Source of the DNA: Pelomonas sp. CA6
Lineage (GTDB): Bacteria > Pseudomonadota > Gammaproteobacteria > Burkholderiales > Burkholderiaceae_C
DNA length: 63,221 bases
Reading direction: 5' to 3'
Assembly: GCF_022549225.1 (NCBI RefSeq)
Contig: NZ_JAKZFD010000017.1
Span: forward strand, 1-63,221
Each line of letters opens with the position of its first letter. Position 1 is the first letter of the stretch. The position numbers and the translations under genes were made by a program. The notes under the pieces are model-generated. The model saw nothing but the letters and a program-made list of their open reading frames with translations. It was not told where the DNA came from and made no database searches. Shown one piece after another: positions 24,429 to 34,861 of this stretch.

Positions 24429-26549
24429 ATGGGAGAAATGAGCTCCGAGGGCGCCAACCTGGGCGCAGGCATCGACCTTAGCCAGTTCTATCAGGTCTTC
24501 TTCGAGGAAGCCGGCGAGAACCTGGACAACATGGAGCAGCTGCTGCTGAACCTGAATGTCGAGGCGCCGGACGACGAGGAATTGAACGCGATCTTCCGCT
24601 GCGCCCACTCCATCAAGGGGGGCGCCGCGACCTTCGGCTTCAATGATGTGGCCGAGCTGACGCACCAGATGGAGACGCTGCTGGACAAGCTGCGCCGCCA
24701 TGAGCTGAGCCCGACCTCGCCGATGGTGGACGTGCTGCTGCAGTCCGGCGACGCGCTGCGCGCCCAGCTGGCGCGCCACCAGGGCTCCGGCGCCGATGCG
24801 CTGGACACCACGGACCTGCTCGCCCGCATCAAGTCCTTCGTCGACGGCGGCTCGCCGGCCGCGGCCCCCGCCGCGGCGGCTCCGGCCCCCGCGCCGGCCG
24901 CCGCCGCGCCCGCGCCGGCTCCGGCCGCGCCCACCACCTCGGTGCGCCTGCTGGAGCTGCAGGTCGGCCCGCTGACCGATCCGGCGCAGGCCGACAACCT
25001 GCTGGAGCTGTTCAAGGAGATCACCGATCTGGGCACCATCGAGCCGCTGGATGCCGGCGTCTCGGCCGACGGCATGCGCCGCTTCAAGGTCATGACCAGC
25101 AGCTCGGACAACGAGCTGCTGGACCTGTTCACCTTCCACGTCGCGCGCGAGCAGGTCAAGATCCTGCCGCTGGGCCCCGGCTATGGCTTCCATGAGGGTG
25201 CGCCCGGCGCGCCGCCGGTGGTGGAGAACAAGGACCCTGGCTACGGCTTCTTCGACGACGCCCCGGGCCTGCCCGTGCAGGTGGCCGCCGAGGCCCAGCC
25301 GGTCGAGGCGCCCAAGCCCGTCGCCACGGTCGCCAAGCCGGTGCCGGCCAAGGCCGAGGCCGGCCGTGCCGGCGCGGCCAGCATGGACCAGTCCACGCTG
25401 CGCGTCTCGGTCGAGAAGGTGGACCAGCTGATCAACCTGGTCGGCGAACTGGTCATCACCCAGGCCATGCTGGCGCAGAACAGCCGCAACCTGGATCCGG
25501 CGCTGTACCAGCAGCTGTCCTCGGGCCTGGCCGACCTGGAGCGCAACACGCGCGACCTGCAGGAATCGGTCATGTCCATCCGCATGATTCCGATGTCGGT
25601 CGTGTTCAACCGCTTCCCGCGCATGCTGCGCGACCTGGCCGCCAAGCTGGGCAAGAAGGTGGAGCTGGTCACGCAGGGCGAGGCCACCGAGCTGGACAAG
25701 GGGCTGGTCGAGAAGATCACCGACCCGCTGACCCACCTGGTGCGCAACAGCTGCGACCACGGCATCGAATTGCCCGCGGAGCGCCTCGCCAAGGGCAAGC
25801 CCGAGCAGGGCACGATCACGCTGGTGGCCTCCCACCAGGGCGGCTCCATCGTCATCGAGGTGCGCGACGACGGCCGCGGCCTGAACCGCGAGAAGCTGCT
25901 GAAGAAGGCGCGCGAGAAAGGCATCGACGCGCCCGACACCATGTCCGACCAGGAGGTCTGGGGCCTGATCTTCGCCCCGGGCTTCTCGACCGCCGAGCAG
26001 GTCACCGACGTGTCCGGCCGCGGCGTGGGCATGGACGTCGTGAAGAAGAACATCACCTCGCTGGGCGGCACGGTGGAGATCGACTCCGCCGAAGGCTATG
26101 GCATGAAGGTCTCGGTGCGCCTGCCGCTGACGCTGGCCATCATGGACGGCATGAGCGTGGGCGTCGGCGAAGAGGTGTACATCCTGCCGCTGTCCTCGGT
26201 GGTCGAGTCCTTCCAGGTGCAGGCGGACACGATCAAGACCGTGGGCGGCACCGGCCGCGTCGTCGAGGTGCGCGACGAATTCATGCCGGTGGTTGAACTG
26301 GAACAAGTCTTCCACGTGCCGCGCTTCGATTTCGAGCACGTCAGCTCCATCATGGTCGTCGTCGAGGCCGAAGGCGGCCGCGTCGCGCTGCTGGTGGATG
26401 AGTTGCTGGGCCAGCAGCAGGTGGTGGTCAAGAACCTCGAGGCCAACTACCGCAAGGTCACGGACGTGTCCGGCGCCACCATCATGGGAGACGGCCGCGT
26501 GGCCCTGATCCTGGATGTGGGCAGCCTGGTGCGCCGCTCCCGGCACTGA
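24429..26549 (+). CDS. cheA: chemotaxis histidine kinase CheA
   Basis: A 706-residue CheA. The P1 domain has phospho-accepting His60 (FRCAHSIKGGAATFG). An Ala/Pro linker (about 140-172) and a P2-like domain (about 173-245) follow. Next is a linker with a repeated motif, PGYGFHEGAPG then PGYGFFDDAPG, at about 253-285. P3 is at about 320-385 (RVSVEKVDQLINLVGEL), P4 ATPase at about 390-570 (HLVRNSCDHGIELP, DDGRGL), and the P5 CheW-like domain at about 575-706. AGGAG lies 7 nt before the ATG. It phosphorylates CheY and acts in receptor arrays with CheW. Confidence 0.98.
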   Translation: MGEMSSEGANLGAGIDLSQFYQVFFEEAGENLDNMEQLLLNLNVEAPDDEELNAIFRCAHSIKGGAATFGFNDVAELTHQMETLLDKLRRHELSPTSPMVDVLLQSGDALRAQLARHQGSGADALDTTDLLARIKSFVDGGSPAAAPAAAAPAPAPAAAAPAPAPAAPTTSVRLLELQVGPLTDPAQADNLLELFKEITDLGTIEPLDAGVSADGMRRFKVMTSSSDNELLDLFTFHVAREQVKILPLGPGYGFHEGAPGAPPVVENKDPGYGFFDDAPGLPVQVAAEAQPVEAPKPVATVAKPVPAKAEAGRAGAASMDQSTLRVSVEKVDQLINLVGELVITQAMLAQNSRNLDPALYQQLSSGLADLERNTRDLQESVMSIRMIPMSVVFNRFPRMLRDLAAKLGKKVELVTQGEATELDKGLVEKITDPLTHLVRNSCDHGIELPAERLAKGKPEQGTITLVASHQGGSIVIEVRDDGRGLNREKLLKKAREKGIDAPDTMSDQEVWGLIFAPGFSTAEQVTDVSGRGVGMDVVKKNITSLGGTVEIDSAEGYGMKVSVRLPLTLAIMDGMSVGVGEEVYILPLSSVVESFQVQADTIKTVGGTGRVVEVRDEFMPVVELEQVFHVPRFDFEHVSSIMVVVEAEGGRVALLVDELLGQQQVVVKNLEANYRKVTDVSGATIMGDGRVALILDVGSLVRRSRH

Positions 26550-26550
26550 T

Positions 26551-26564
26551 CCCAGCACGCTGGG
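26551..26564 (+). terminator. small hairpin between cheA and the first receptor
   Basis: CCCAG/CTGGG (26551-26555 with 26560-26564, 4-nt loop), one base after the cheA stop, with no T tract. It is more likely a processing or partial attenuation site than a full terminator. Confidence 0.35.
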
Positions 26565-26594
26565 CCCTCAAGACACAGAAAGTTGGTGAATCGG

Positions 26595-28394
26595 ATGAAC
26601 CTCAGCGCCCTGCTGCGACAGTTCAGCATCCGCATGCGCATGATCGGCGCGATTGGCGTCGTTCTGGTGCTGCTGCTGATCGTCGGCAGCGTCGGTCTGT
26701 TCGGCATGAATTCCATGCGAACGCAGACTCAGCAATTCATGGACATCTCGGTGGCGAGCGGCAAGCTCGTCACGCGCATGGTCGCCGCCCAGGGCGACGT
26801 GCGTCGCTACGAGAAAGACATGATCATCGGCTACGAAAAGCCCGAGACGGTCAAGCAACGCCGCGCGCAGTGGGACGAGGCGCGCAAGAGCGTGGAGAGC
26901 CTGGGCCGCGAACTCGCGGCGATCAGCCCGGCCGAAGACCGCGTCGTTATCGACCGCTTCAAGACCGCGATGGACAGCTATGCCGAACAGGCCAGCAAGG
27001 TCATCAACCAGCTCGAGTCGGGCGGCTATGACAACGCCGCGGTGGCCGACCGCCTGCTGGACGCTGCCAAGCAGCGCGCCGGCGAGGCCGAGAAGCTGCT
27101 CGCCGACCTGCGCGGCAAGTTGGACGAGGAAGCCCAGGAGGCCAAGGCCCACGCCGAGACCACGCGCTCGCGCGTGCTGTGGATCTTCGTGCTAGTGCTG
27201 GCGGTCGCAGCGCTGATCGTCGTGCCGCTGACGCTGCTGAACATGGTCAGCATCTGCAATCCGCTGGCCGAGGCCGAGGCGCTGGCGACCGCGATCGCCG
27301 GTGGCGACCTGAGCCGCCACATCAAGGACATCGAGGGCCGCGACGAAGCCTCCAAGCTGATGCAGTCGCTGCAGCGCATGCAGGAGGTGTTGCAGGGTCT
27401 GGTCGGCGAGCTGCGCAGTTCGGCCGATTCCATCCGCACCGCGTCCGCCGAGATCGCCACCGGCAACCAGGACCTGTCGGGCCGCACCGAGCAGACCGCA
27501 TCCAACCTGCAGCAGGCCGCGTCCTCGCTGACCCAGCTGACCGGCACGGTCAAGCAGACCGCCGATTCCGCACGCACCGCCAACCAGCTGGCCTCCTCCG
27601 CGTCCGGCGCGGCGGCCAAGGGCGGCGAGGTCGTGAGCCACGTGGTCTCGACCATGGACGAGATCAACACCAGCTCCAAGCGCATCGGCGACATCATCGG
27701 CGTGATTGACGGCATCGCCTTCCAAACCAACATCCTGGCGCTCAACGCCGCGGTGGAAGCCGCGCGGGCCGGCGAACAGGGCCGCGGCTTCGCCGTCGTG
27801 GCCGGTGAGGTGCGCAGCCTGGCGCAGCGCAGCGCCGAAGCCGCGCGCGAGATCAAGACGCTGATCGGCGCCAGCGTCGAACGCGTCGAGACCGGCGCGC
27901 GCCTGGTGCAGGAAGCGGGCAGCACGATGAGCGACATCGTCAGCAGCGTGCAGCGCGTCAACGACATCATCGGCGAGATCACCGCCGCGGCCAGCGAGCA
28001 GAGCGACGGCATCACCAACGTGAACCAGAGCGTGGCCCAGCTGGACCAGATGACGCAGCAGAACGCAGCGCTGGTGGAGGAATCCGCCGCGGCCGCCGAA
28101 AGCCTGCGCGACCAGGCCGAGCGCCTGGCGTCTGTGGTCGGCCGCTTCCGCATCCGCGAGGGTGCGAGTGCCGCCATCCAGGCCCGCCCCGTCGTCAAGG
28201 CGCCGGCCGCCATCGCACCCGCGCCGGCCGTCCGCGCCACGCCCGTCAAGACGGCCGCGGCGGCGCCCCGCCCCGCCGCGACGCCCAAGCGCCCCGCGCC
28301 CGCCACTTCCGCCGCCTCGCCGGCACCGCTCAAGCCCGCGCCCAGCAAGCCCGCGGCCAACCCGGTGGCCGAAGGCGAGTGGGAGAGCTTCTAA
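26595..28394 (+). CDS. methyl-accepting chemotaxis protein 1 (four-helix-bundle sensor)
   Basis: A receptor of 599 residues from the ATG at 26595; in-frame TTG and GTG codons at 26583 and 26586 are alternatives and no ribosome site decides. Membrane segments at about 11-35 and 195-220 enclose a mostly helical periplasmic domain of about 150 residues, like the 4HB/Tar-type sensors. HAMP follows (about 220-275), then the signalling domain with the conserved hairpin tip ([20 protein letters not shown]). An Ala/Pro-rich tail ends in EWESF, a CheR-docking pentapeptide (xWxxF). It sits between cheA and cheW and is probably the array receptor of this operon. The ligand is unknown. Confidence 0.94.
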   Translation: MNLSALLRQFSIRMRMIGAIGVVLVLLLIVGSVGLFGMNSMRTQTQQFMDISVASGKLVTRMVAAQGDVRRYEKDMIIGYEKPETVKQRRAQWDEARKSVESLGRELAAISPAEDRVVIDRFKTAMDSYAEQASKVINQLESGGYDNAAVADRLLDAAKQRAGEAEKLLADLRGKLDEEAQEAKAHAETTRSRVLWIFVLVLAVAALIVVPLTLLNMVSICNPLAEAEALATAIAGGDLSRHIKDIEGRDEASKLMQSLQRMQEVLQGLVGELRSSADSIRTASAEIATGNQDLSGRTEQTASNLQQAASSLTQLTGTVKQTADSARTANQLASSASGAAAKGGEVVSHVVSTMDEINTSSKRIGDIIGVIDGIAFQTNILALNAAVEAARAGEQGRGFAVVAGEVRSLAQRSAEAAREIKTLIGASVERVETGARLVQEAGSTMSDIVSSVQRVNDIIGEITAAASEQSDGITNVNQSVAQLDQMTQQNAALVEESAAAAESLRDQAERLASVVGRFRIREGASAAIQARPVVKAPAAIAPAPAVRATPVKTAAAAPRPAATPKRPAPATSAASPAPLKPAPSKPAANPVAEGEWESF

Positions 28395-28415
28395 CCCCCT
28401 CACCGTGAGGCTTCC

Positions 28416-28952
28416 ATGGAAATCGTCCAGCAACAGACCCCAAGCACCCCGGTGGCCCAGACCGGCGCCCTGACCCTGCCCTCCGGCAGCGTACATGCGC
28501 CCACCAGCGGCGAGTACCTGACCTTCCGCCTCGGCGAGGAGGAATACGGCATCGACATCCTGAAGGTCCAGGAAATCCGCTCTTACGAGCAGCCCACCCG
28601 CATCGCCAACGCGCCCGAGTTCATCAAGGGTGTGGTCAATCTGCGCGGCGTGATCGTCCCCATCGTCGACCTGCGCCTGAAGCTGGGCTGCGCGACGGCC
28701 GAGTACAACAGCTTCACCGTCGTGATCGTGCTGAACGTGAAGAACCGCGTGGTCGGCGCGGTGGTGGACTCGGTGTCGGACGTGCTGGAACTCAACCGCG
28801 AGGCCATCCGCCCCGCGCCGGAGCTCAACGCCAGCGCCGTGGACACCAGCTTCATCATGGGCATCGGCGCGGTCAGCGAGCGCATGCTGATCCTGATCGA
28901 CATCGAAGGCCTGATGAGCAGCGCCGACATGGGGCTGATGGAAGGTCTCTGA
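28416..28952 (+). CDS. cheW: chemotaxis coupling protein CheW
   Basis: A 178-residue adaptor linking receptors to CheA. The CheW fold spans about residues 25-170: [18 protein letters not shown], then [19 protein letters not shown], then [12 protein letters not shown]. The first 25 residues are an extra flexible segment. It begins 21 bp after the receptor stop, with GTGAGG upstream. Confidence 0.97.
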   Translation: MEIVQQQTPSTPVAQTGALTLPSGSVHAPTSGEYLTFRLGEEEYGIDILKVQEIRSYEQPTRIANAPEFIKGVVNLRGVIVPIVDLRLKLGCATAEYNSFTVVIVLNVKNRVVGAVVDSVSDVLELNREAIRPAPELNASAVDTSFIMGIGAVSERMLILIDIEGLMSSADMGLMEGL

Positions 28953-28962
28953 TCTCGATGCG

Positions 28963-28983
28963 CGACCGGGCCTTGCCCGGTCG
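28963..28983 (+). terminator. hairpin after cheW
   Basis: CGACCGGGC (28963-28971) / GCCCGGTCG (28975-28983), CTT loop, 9-bp perfect stem starting 10 nt after the cheW stop. No T tract. The rest of the 180-bp gap to the next receptor has no sigma28 box with good spacing. Confidence 0.55.
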
Positions 28984-29132
28984 GCCGCCCGGCGGGGGCG
29001 GATGGCCCGGGGAGACCCTCGGGCCATGAACACCGCGGCGGCCGGCGCGCCGCCTCAGCAAAGCGCCACGAATCGAATGAGGGGCAGCATAGCCTCGGGA
29101 GGGTTACCGTTGTCTTAGAGCAAGGAAGAACC

Positions 29133-31163
29133 ATGTTCGATTCGATCAAGACCCGTTTGATCGCACTGGGCGTTGGCATCGTGGCCGTCACGCTGCTGGC
29201 CGTCACGGTCGCCAACTACATGACGGTTCGCGGCCACTCCATACGCCAGGTCAACGCCAGCCTGGACGAACTGGCCGCGGCGCGCGCCGGCGCCATCCAC
29301 CAATGGGTGAAGGGCCAGCGCAACATCATCACCGCGCTGCAACCGGCCATCGCCGCCGCGGACCCGGTACCCATGCTGCAGCAGGGCGCGAAGTCCGGCC
29401 TGCTGGACGCCGCCTACATCGGCTTTGCCGACAAGCGCATCGTCTTCGACAAGCCGCAGAACCTTCCCGCCGGCTACGACCCCACGTCGCGCCCCTGGTA
29501 CACCCAGGCGGCCGCGGCCAGCGACACCGTGCTGACCCCGCCCTACATGGACGCCAGCAAGGGCCGGCTGGTCGTCACCTTCGCGCAGGCACAGAAGGCC
29601 GGCGGATCGGTGCAGGCGGTGATCGCCAGCGATGTCTTCCTGGACGACGTGATCGCCACCGTGAAGGCGATCAAACCCACGCCGTCCGGCTTCGCCTTCC
29701 TGTTGTCCAAGGACGGCAAGATCGTCGCCCACCCCGAGGCCGGGCTGTCGCTGAAGCCGGCCAGCACCCTGTCCGACAAGCTCGATGCGGCCGGCCTGGC
29801 CCAGGCCACGCAGGCCGGCGGCCCGTGGCTGGAAGCCGCGATCGGCGAAGGCCAGTACCTGGTGCGCGGCGTGGCCATTCCCGACTCGGACTGGCTGCTC
29901 TTCGTCGCCGCTGACCGCCGCGAGGCGCTGGGCTCGCTGAGCTCGCTGCTGAGCAGCGCCGCGATCGCGGCGCTGGTGATGATGGTGCTCGCCGGTCTGC
30001 TGATGGCGGGCGCGGTCACCGCGCTGCTGCGGGGCGTGGACCGCGTGCGCGCCGCGCTGGACGAGATCAGCGCCGGCGGCGGCGACCTGACCCAGCGCCT
30101 GCCCGTGCATGGCCGCGACGAGGTCGCGCGCATCGCCGGCTCGTTCAATGTGTTCGCCGAGAAGATCCAGCACATCCTGCTGGACGTGCGCTCCGCGTCC
30201 AACTCCATCACCACGGCCTCCAGCGAGATCGCGATGGGCGCGCAGGACCTGTCGCAGCGCACCGAGCAGACCGCGTCCAACCTGCAGCAGGCCGCGTCGT
30301 CGATGGAAGAGCTGACGGGCACCGTGCGCCAGACCGCCGACGCGGCACAGACCGCCAACCAGCTCGCCTCCTCGGCCTCCAGCGCCGCGGCCAAGGGCGG
30401 CGAGGTGGTGAGCCAGGTGGTCTCGACCATGGACGAGATCAATGCCGCGTCCAAAAAGATCAACGACATCATCGGCGTGATCGACGGCATCGCCTTCCAG
30501 ACCAACATCCTGGCGCTGAACGCCGCGGTGGAGGCGGCGCGCGCCGGCGAACAGGGCCGCGGCTTCGCGGTCGTGGCCGGCGAGGTGCGCACGCTGGCGC
30601 AGCGCAGCGCCGAGGCCGCCAAGGAAATCAAGTCCCTGATCGGCGCCAGCGTCGACAAGGTCGAGGCCGGTTCGCGCCTGGTGGAGGCGGCCGGCGCGTC
30701 GATGAACGACATCGTCAACAGCGTGCAGCGGGTCACCGACATCATCGGCGAGATCACCGCGGCGGCCAGCGAGCAGAGCTCCGGCATCGCCCAGGTCAAC
30801 GACGCCGTCGTCCATCTGGATCAGATGACGCAGCAGAACGCCGCGCTGGTGGAGGAGTCCGCCGCCGCCGCGGAAAGCCTGAAGGACCAGGCCCACAAGC
30901 TCACCGAGGTGGTGTCGGTCTTCCGCCTGGGTCAGGACACGCCGGCCGCGCAGGCCCGGCCGGTCCACAAGTTCGCGGCCACGCCCGCCGCCGCAGCCCC
31001 CAAGGCCGCGGCCGCCAGCCCGAAGCCGGCGCCCTCGCCCGCCGCGCGCAGCGCCCCGCCGACCAAAGCGGTCGTCACGGCCAGCCCCGCGCCGGCGCCG
31101 GCCGCGGCCTCGCGCACGAGCACACCGGCCCCCGCCGCCGACGGCGACTGGGAGACCTTCTGA
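29133..31163 (+). CDS. methyl-accepting chemotaxis protein 2 (dCache sensor)
   Basis: A 676-residue receptor. Membrane segments at about 9-35 and 272-298 flank a periplasmic double-Cache domain (about 36-270) with the characteristic [16 protein letters not shown] follows (about 298-350), then the signalling domain, whose tip ([20 protein letters not shown]) is the same as in receptor 1. The tail is Ala/Pro-rich and ends in DWETF, the CheR pentapeptide. Family knowledge: dCache domains often bind amino acids or other small organic ligands directly; this one cannot be assigned. AAGGAAG precedes the ATG. A strong terminator follows, closing the motility cluster. Confidence 0.95.
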   Translation: MFDSIKTRLIALGVGIVAVTLLAVTVANYMTVRGHSIRQVNASLDELAAARAGAIHQWVKGQRNIITALQPAIAAADPVPMLQQGAKSGLLDAAYIGFADKRIVFDKPQNLPAGYDPTSRPWYTQAAAASDTVLTPPYMDASKGRLVVTFAQAQKAGGSVQAVIASDVFLDDVIATVKAIKPTPSGFAFLLSKDGKIVAHPEAGLSLKPASTLSDKLDAAGLAQATQAGGPWLEAAIGEGQYLVRGVAIPDSDWLLFVAADRREALGSLSSLLSSAAIAALVMMVLAGLLMAGAVTALLRGVDRVRAALDEISAGGGDLTQRLPVHGRDEVARIAGSFNVFAEKIQHILLDVRSASNSITTASSEIAMGAQDLSQRTEQTASNLQQAASSMEELTGTVRQTADAAQTANQLASSASSAAAKGGEVVSQVVSTMDEINAASKKINDIIGVIDGIAFQTNILALNAAVEAARAGEQGRGFAVVAGEVRTLAQRSAEAAKEIKSLIGASVDKVEAGSRLVEAAGASMNDIVNSVQRVTDIIGEITAAASEQSSGIAQVNDAVVHLDQMTQQNAALVEESAAAAESLKDQAHKLTEVVSVFRLGQDTPAAQARPVHKFAATPAAAAPKAAAASPKPAPSPAARSAPPTKAVVTASPAPAPAAASRTSTPAPAADGDWETF

Positions 31164-31191
31164 AGCGCGCGCCGACGGGTCGCCCCCAAGC

Positions 31192-31218
31192 AAGAGCCCC
31201 GGAACGGGGCTCTTTTTT
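31192..31218 (+). terminator. rho-independent terminator closing the che cluster
   Basis: GAGCCCCG (31194-31201) / CGGGGCTC (31205-31212), GAA loop, followed by TTTTTT. It also lies between this cluster and the convergent permease gene. Confidence 0.92.
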
Positions 31219-31262
31219 CATGCCCTTGCCGCGTGGCGGCCCCGCAGGGTGCGCCGCGCGGT

Positions 31263-33836
31263 TCAGTTCACATCCGCCTCGCGCAGGGTCTGCGCCACCG
31301 GCCGCGTGATCACGCCGCGCAGGCCCCACCAGCCCGCCAGCTGGGCCAGCAGTGCGCCGACGACGACGCAGCCCAGCACCGCCAAGGGCTTGGGCTGCCA
31401 GTCGAATTCAAAGACATAGTGCGTCAGGCCCCAGCCCAGGCCCTGCGAGACCAGCCCGGCCAGCAGCCCCGCCAGCGCGCCCACGCCCAGCAGCTCCGCG
31501 CGCTGCACCGCGGCCAGCAGCGTGGACGGCGCCCCCAGCGCGCGCATCAGCGCATATTCGCGCGTGCGCGCGTCGCGCGAGCTGGTGGCCGCGATCAGCA
31601 ACACCACCAGCCCCAGCGCCAGCGCGACCAGGAAGAGCAGCTGCACCGCCAGGATCACCTGCTCCAGCACCTGCTGCACCTGGGTCAGCTGTGCCGACAC
31701 GTCGATCAGCGTCAGGTTGGGAAAGTCGTGCGACAACTGACGGTCCAGGCCCGCCGGCGAGCGGTAGGCGGCGATGTAGGTGGCCGGCAGCTCGGGCATC
31801 GCCGCGCGCGGGAAGAGCACGAAGAAGTTGACCCGCATCGACGCCCAGTCCACCTTGCGCAGGCTGGTGATGCGCGCCTCCACCGGCATGCCGGCGACGT
31901 CGAAGCGCAGCTTGTCGCCCAGGCGCAGCCCCAGGTCGCGCGCCAGGCCCTGCTCCACGCTGAGCCCGTCGGCCTCGCCGTCTCGCCACTGCCCGCCGAC
32001 CACCTGGTTGTGCGCCGGCGCCTGCTCGCTGTGGCTGAGGTTGAATTCGCGCTCCACCAGGCGCTGCGCGCGTTCGTCCTGGAACTGCTCGGGCCGGATA
32101 TCGCGGCCGTTGATCGCGACCAGGCGGCCGCGGATCATCGGATACCAGTCGTGGTCCTGCACGCCAGCCTTCTTCAGCGCCGCCAGGAAGTCCTGCTGCT
32201 GCTCCGGCATGATGTTGATCGCGAAACGGTCCGGCGCCTGCGCCGGCGTGGCCATGCGCCAGCTGGCGATCAGGTCGGTACGCATCAGCACCAGCAGCGC
32301 CAGCGCCAGCAGGCCCACCGCCAGCGACGCCACCTGCAGCACCGCGAAGGCCGGACGCGCCGCCACCTGACGCGTCGCCAGACGCAGCCAGCGCGGGCCA
32401 CCGGCCTGCGGCATCAGCCGGCGCAGCAGCCACACCGCGGCATAAGCCACGATGGCGAACAGCGCCAGCGCCGCGGCAAAGCCCAGCGCCGCCATCAAGC
32501 CCAGGCGCAGGTCGCTGGCCAGCGCCACCAGCACGCCGGCAAAGCCCAGCAATCCCGCGGCCAGCACGGCCAGCGAGGTGGCGCGCGGCTGGCCCAGCTC
32601 GCGCCGGATCACGCGCAGCGGCGGCACCGCCGCCAGTTGCAGCACCGGCGGCAGCCCGAAGCCCACCAGCAGGCACAGACCCAGGCCCAGCCCCAGCAAC
32701 AGCGGCCACAGGCTGGGCGCCGGCAACTCCACCAGCAGCAGCCCGCCCAACAGGCCGACAAAGCCCAGGTGCAGCAGCCAGCCCAGCAACACGCCCAGCA
32801 GGCTGGCCGCCAGGCCCACGCCGATGAACTCCAGCGCATAGGCCCAGGTCAGGCGGCGCTGCGGCTGGCCCAGCACGCGCAGCATCGCGCAATCGTCCAG
32901 ATGGCGGTTGGCGAAGTCGCGCGCCGCCAGTGCCACCGCCACCGCGGCCAGCAAGGCCGACAACAGGGCGACGAGGTTGAGGAACTTGGTCGCACGGTCC
33001 AGGGTCTGGCGCATCTCGGGCCGGCCCGATTCCAGCGATTCCAGGCGCACGCCGCGCAGGCCCTGGGACTTGATCAGCGCCTCGGCGCGCTCCACGAAGG
33101 CCTTGGCCTGCTGAGGCTGCGCGGCCAGCACCGCGAAGCGGTAGTTCACCCGGCTCGCGGGCTGGATCAGCGCGGTCGCCGCCAGGTCGGCCTGCGCCAG
33201 CATCACGCGCGGCGCGAAGCCCAGGAAGCCGGCCCCGCGGTCGGGCTCGGTGGCGATCACGCCGGCGATGCGCAGTTGGGCGTCGCCCAGCAGCAGCGGC
33301 TGGCCCGGCTGCAGCTGCAGCGCGTCCAGCAGCGCCGGGTCCACCCAGACGCTGCCCGGCGGCGGCGCCCCGACATCGCGGCCGTCGCTGAGGCGGACAC
33401 GGCCGCGCAGCGGATAGGCCTCGCCGACGGCCTTCACCGAGACCAGGCGGCTGGCGCCGCCCTGCGCGTCCGGCGCCCGCGCCATGCTGGCAAAGGAAAC
33501 GTTGTCCGCCGCGCGCAGCCCCAGCGCCGCGGCCGCCTCGCGCAGCGCGGCCGGCGTGGGTTGGTCGCTGACCACCACCGCGTCGCCGCCCAACAGCTGC
33601 CCGGCATCACGGCGCAGGCCCTGGTCCAAACGGTCGGACAGAAAGGCCACCGCGCAGACCGCCGCCACCGCCAGGCACAGCGCCAGCACCAGCAGCTGCA
33701 GCTCGCCGGCGCGCGCATCGCGCCAGGTCTGGCGCCAGGCCATGCGCCAGACGGAGGGGGCCTGCCGTGGCAAGGCCGGTGCCGCGGCGGCGGACGAGGA
33801 GGCTGCGGGGGCGGAAGCAAGGTCTTGGTGTGCCAT
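31263..33836 (-). CDS. large FtsX-type ABC transporter permease (YbbP-like)
   Basis: An 857-residue inner-membrane protein with the layout of the YbbP-type permeases. The first membrane segment is at about 47-66 (LQLLVLALCLAVAAVCAVAF), followed by a MacB-like periplasmic domain. An FtsX block of three or more segments covers about 275-400. A central group of segments lies at about 420-500, a second periplasmic domain follows, and a last FtsX block covers about 730-850. Such proteins normally work with a small ATPase (YbbA/LolD type), but none is adjacent; the partner must be elsewhere. The substrate is unknown; related systems move lipids or lipoproteins or act mechanically. It is convergent with the che cluster. 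Confidence 0.85.
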   Translation of the reverse strand: MAHQDLASAPAASSSAAAAPALPRQAPSVWRMAWRQTWRDARAGELQLLVLALCLAVAAVCAVAFLSDRLDQGLRRDAGQLLGGDAVVVSDQPTPAALREAAAALGLRAADNVSFASMARAPDAQGGASRLVSVKAVGEAYPLRGRVRLSDGRDVGAPPPGSVWVDPALLDALQLQPGQPLLLGDAQLRIAGVIATEPDRGAGFLGFAPRVMLAQADLAATALIQPASRVNYRFAVLAAQPQQAKAFVERAEALIKSQGLRGVRLESLESGRPEMRQTLDRATKFLNLVALLSALLAAVAVALAARDFANRHLDDCAMLRVLGQPQRRLTWAYALEFIGVGLAASLLGVLLGWLLHLGFVGLLGGLLLVELPAPSLWPLLLGLGLGLCLLVGFGLPPVLQLAAVPPLRVIRRELGQPRATSLAVLAAGLLGFAGVLVALASDLRLGLMAALGFAAALALFAIVAYAAVWLLRRLMPQAGGPRWLRLATRQVAARPAFAVLQVASLAVGLLALALLVLMRTDLIASWRMATPAQAPDRFAINIMPEQQQDFLAALKKAGVQDHDWYPMIRGRLVAINGRDIRPEQFQDERAQRLVEREFNLSHSEQAPAHNQVVGGQWRDGEADGLSVEQGLARDLGLRLGDKLRFDVAGMPVEARITSLRKVDWASMRVNFFVLFPRAAMPELPATYIAAYRSPAGLDRQLSHDFPNLTLIDVSAQLTQVQQVLEQVILAVQLLFLVALALGLVVLLIAATSSRDARTREYALMRALGAPSTLLAAVQRAELLGVGALAGLLAGLVSQGLGWGLTHYVFEFDWQPKPLAVLGCVVVGALLAQLAGWWGLRGVITRPVAQTLREADVN

Positions 33837-33949
33837 GGCGGGACTTTAACGAAGCGCCCATGGCGGCGTCTCGGGTCATGCAATGGCCTTGAATCCTGCG
33901 TACAAGCGCACGCGACGGTCGGCGCAGGCGCGGCTGCTTCAATGAGGGC

Positions 33950-34819
33950 ATGAACACGCCCGACACCCTCCGCACCCCAGGCGTCGCCCAGGCCGCCCAG
34001 GCCGGCTTCGCGCCGCTGTTCTTCTCCCACGGTTCGCCGATGATCGCGCTGCATCCCGGCGAGGCCGGGCGCTTCATGCAGGCGCTGGGCCGCCGCCTGG
34101 ACCGCGCGCGGGGCCGTCCCGACGCGGTGCTGGCCATCTCCGCCCACACGACGGCGCGCCAGCCCGTGCTGCTGGGCGCGGCACGGCACGAGACCATCCA
34201 CGACTTCGGCGGTTTTCCGGCGCCGCTCTACGCGCTGCGCTACGACGCCCCCGGCGCACCCGCGCTGGCGCAGCGGTTGAGCGAGCAACTGGGCCTGCCG
34301 CTGCTGGACCGCGGCGGTCTCGACCATGGCATCTGGACCGTGCTGCGCGCCCTCTATCCCGACGCCGACGTGCCGGTGCTGCCGCTGGCGCTGCCCGTCC
34401 AGGCCCCCACGGCCGACTTGTTCGAACTCGGTCGCCGGCTGGCGCAGGCCGTGGGCCCGAGGGTGCTGGTGATGGGCACCGGCAGCATCACCCACAACCT
34501 CGGACTGGCGCTGCGCGAGGCGCGCGAGGACGCGCCGGAACTCCCCGAATCGGCGGCCTTCCGGCGCTGGTTTGCCGAACGCAGCGCCGCGCGCGACTGG
34601 GCCGCGCTGCGGGACTATCGGCGCCAGGCGCCGCACGCGCAGCTGATGCACCCCACCGACGAGCACCTGCTGCCCTGGTATGTGGCCGCCGGAGCCGGGG
34701 GCGAGGCGTTCGCGCCGCAGCGCCTGTACGAGGGCGTGACGCTGGGCAGCCTGGGCATGGACCTGTATGCCTTCGGCCCGCAGGCCGACGCGCTCAAAGC
34801 CCCGCCCGGCTTGTCCTGA
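33950..34819 (+). CDS. class III extradiol dioxygenase, DODA-type (YgiD family)
   Basis: A 289-residue cytoplasmic enzyme of the LigB/4,5-DOPA extradiol dioxygenase superfamily. Visible metal-ligand regions are the FFSHGSPM motif (His27), AISAHTTARQP, GGLDHGIWTVL, and GTGSITHNLG. YgiD members cleave DOPA-like catechols using non-haem iron, or zinc in plant-like forms. A standalone gene of this kind gives no pathway clue. It diverges from the permease (113-bp spacer) and converges with the hydroxylase across 42 bp holding a GCGGCC/GGCCGC repeat (34832-34837 and 34849-34854). Confidence 0.88.
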   Translation: MNTPDTLRTPGVAQAAQAGFAPLFFSHGSPMIALHPGEAGRFMQALGRRLDRARGRPDAVLAISAHTTARQPVLLGAARHETIHDFGGFPAPLYALRYDAPGAPALAQRLSEQLGLPLLDRGGLDHGIWTVLRALYPDADVPVLPLALPVQAPTADLFELGRRLAQAVGPRVLVMGTGSITHNLGLALREAREDAPELPESAAFRRWFAERSAARDWAALRDYRRQAPHAQLMHPTDEHLLPWYVAAGAGGEAFAPQRLYEGVTLGSLGMDLYAFGPQADALKAPPGLS

Positions 34820-34861
34820 TGTGCCCGATGAGCGGCCGCCAGGCGGCAGGCCGCGTCGCGG

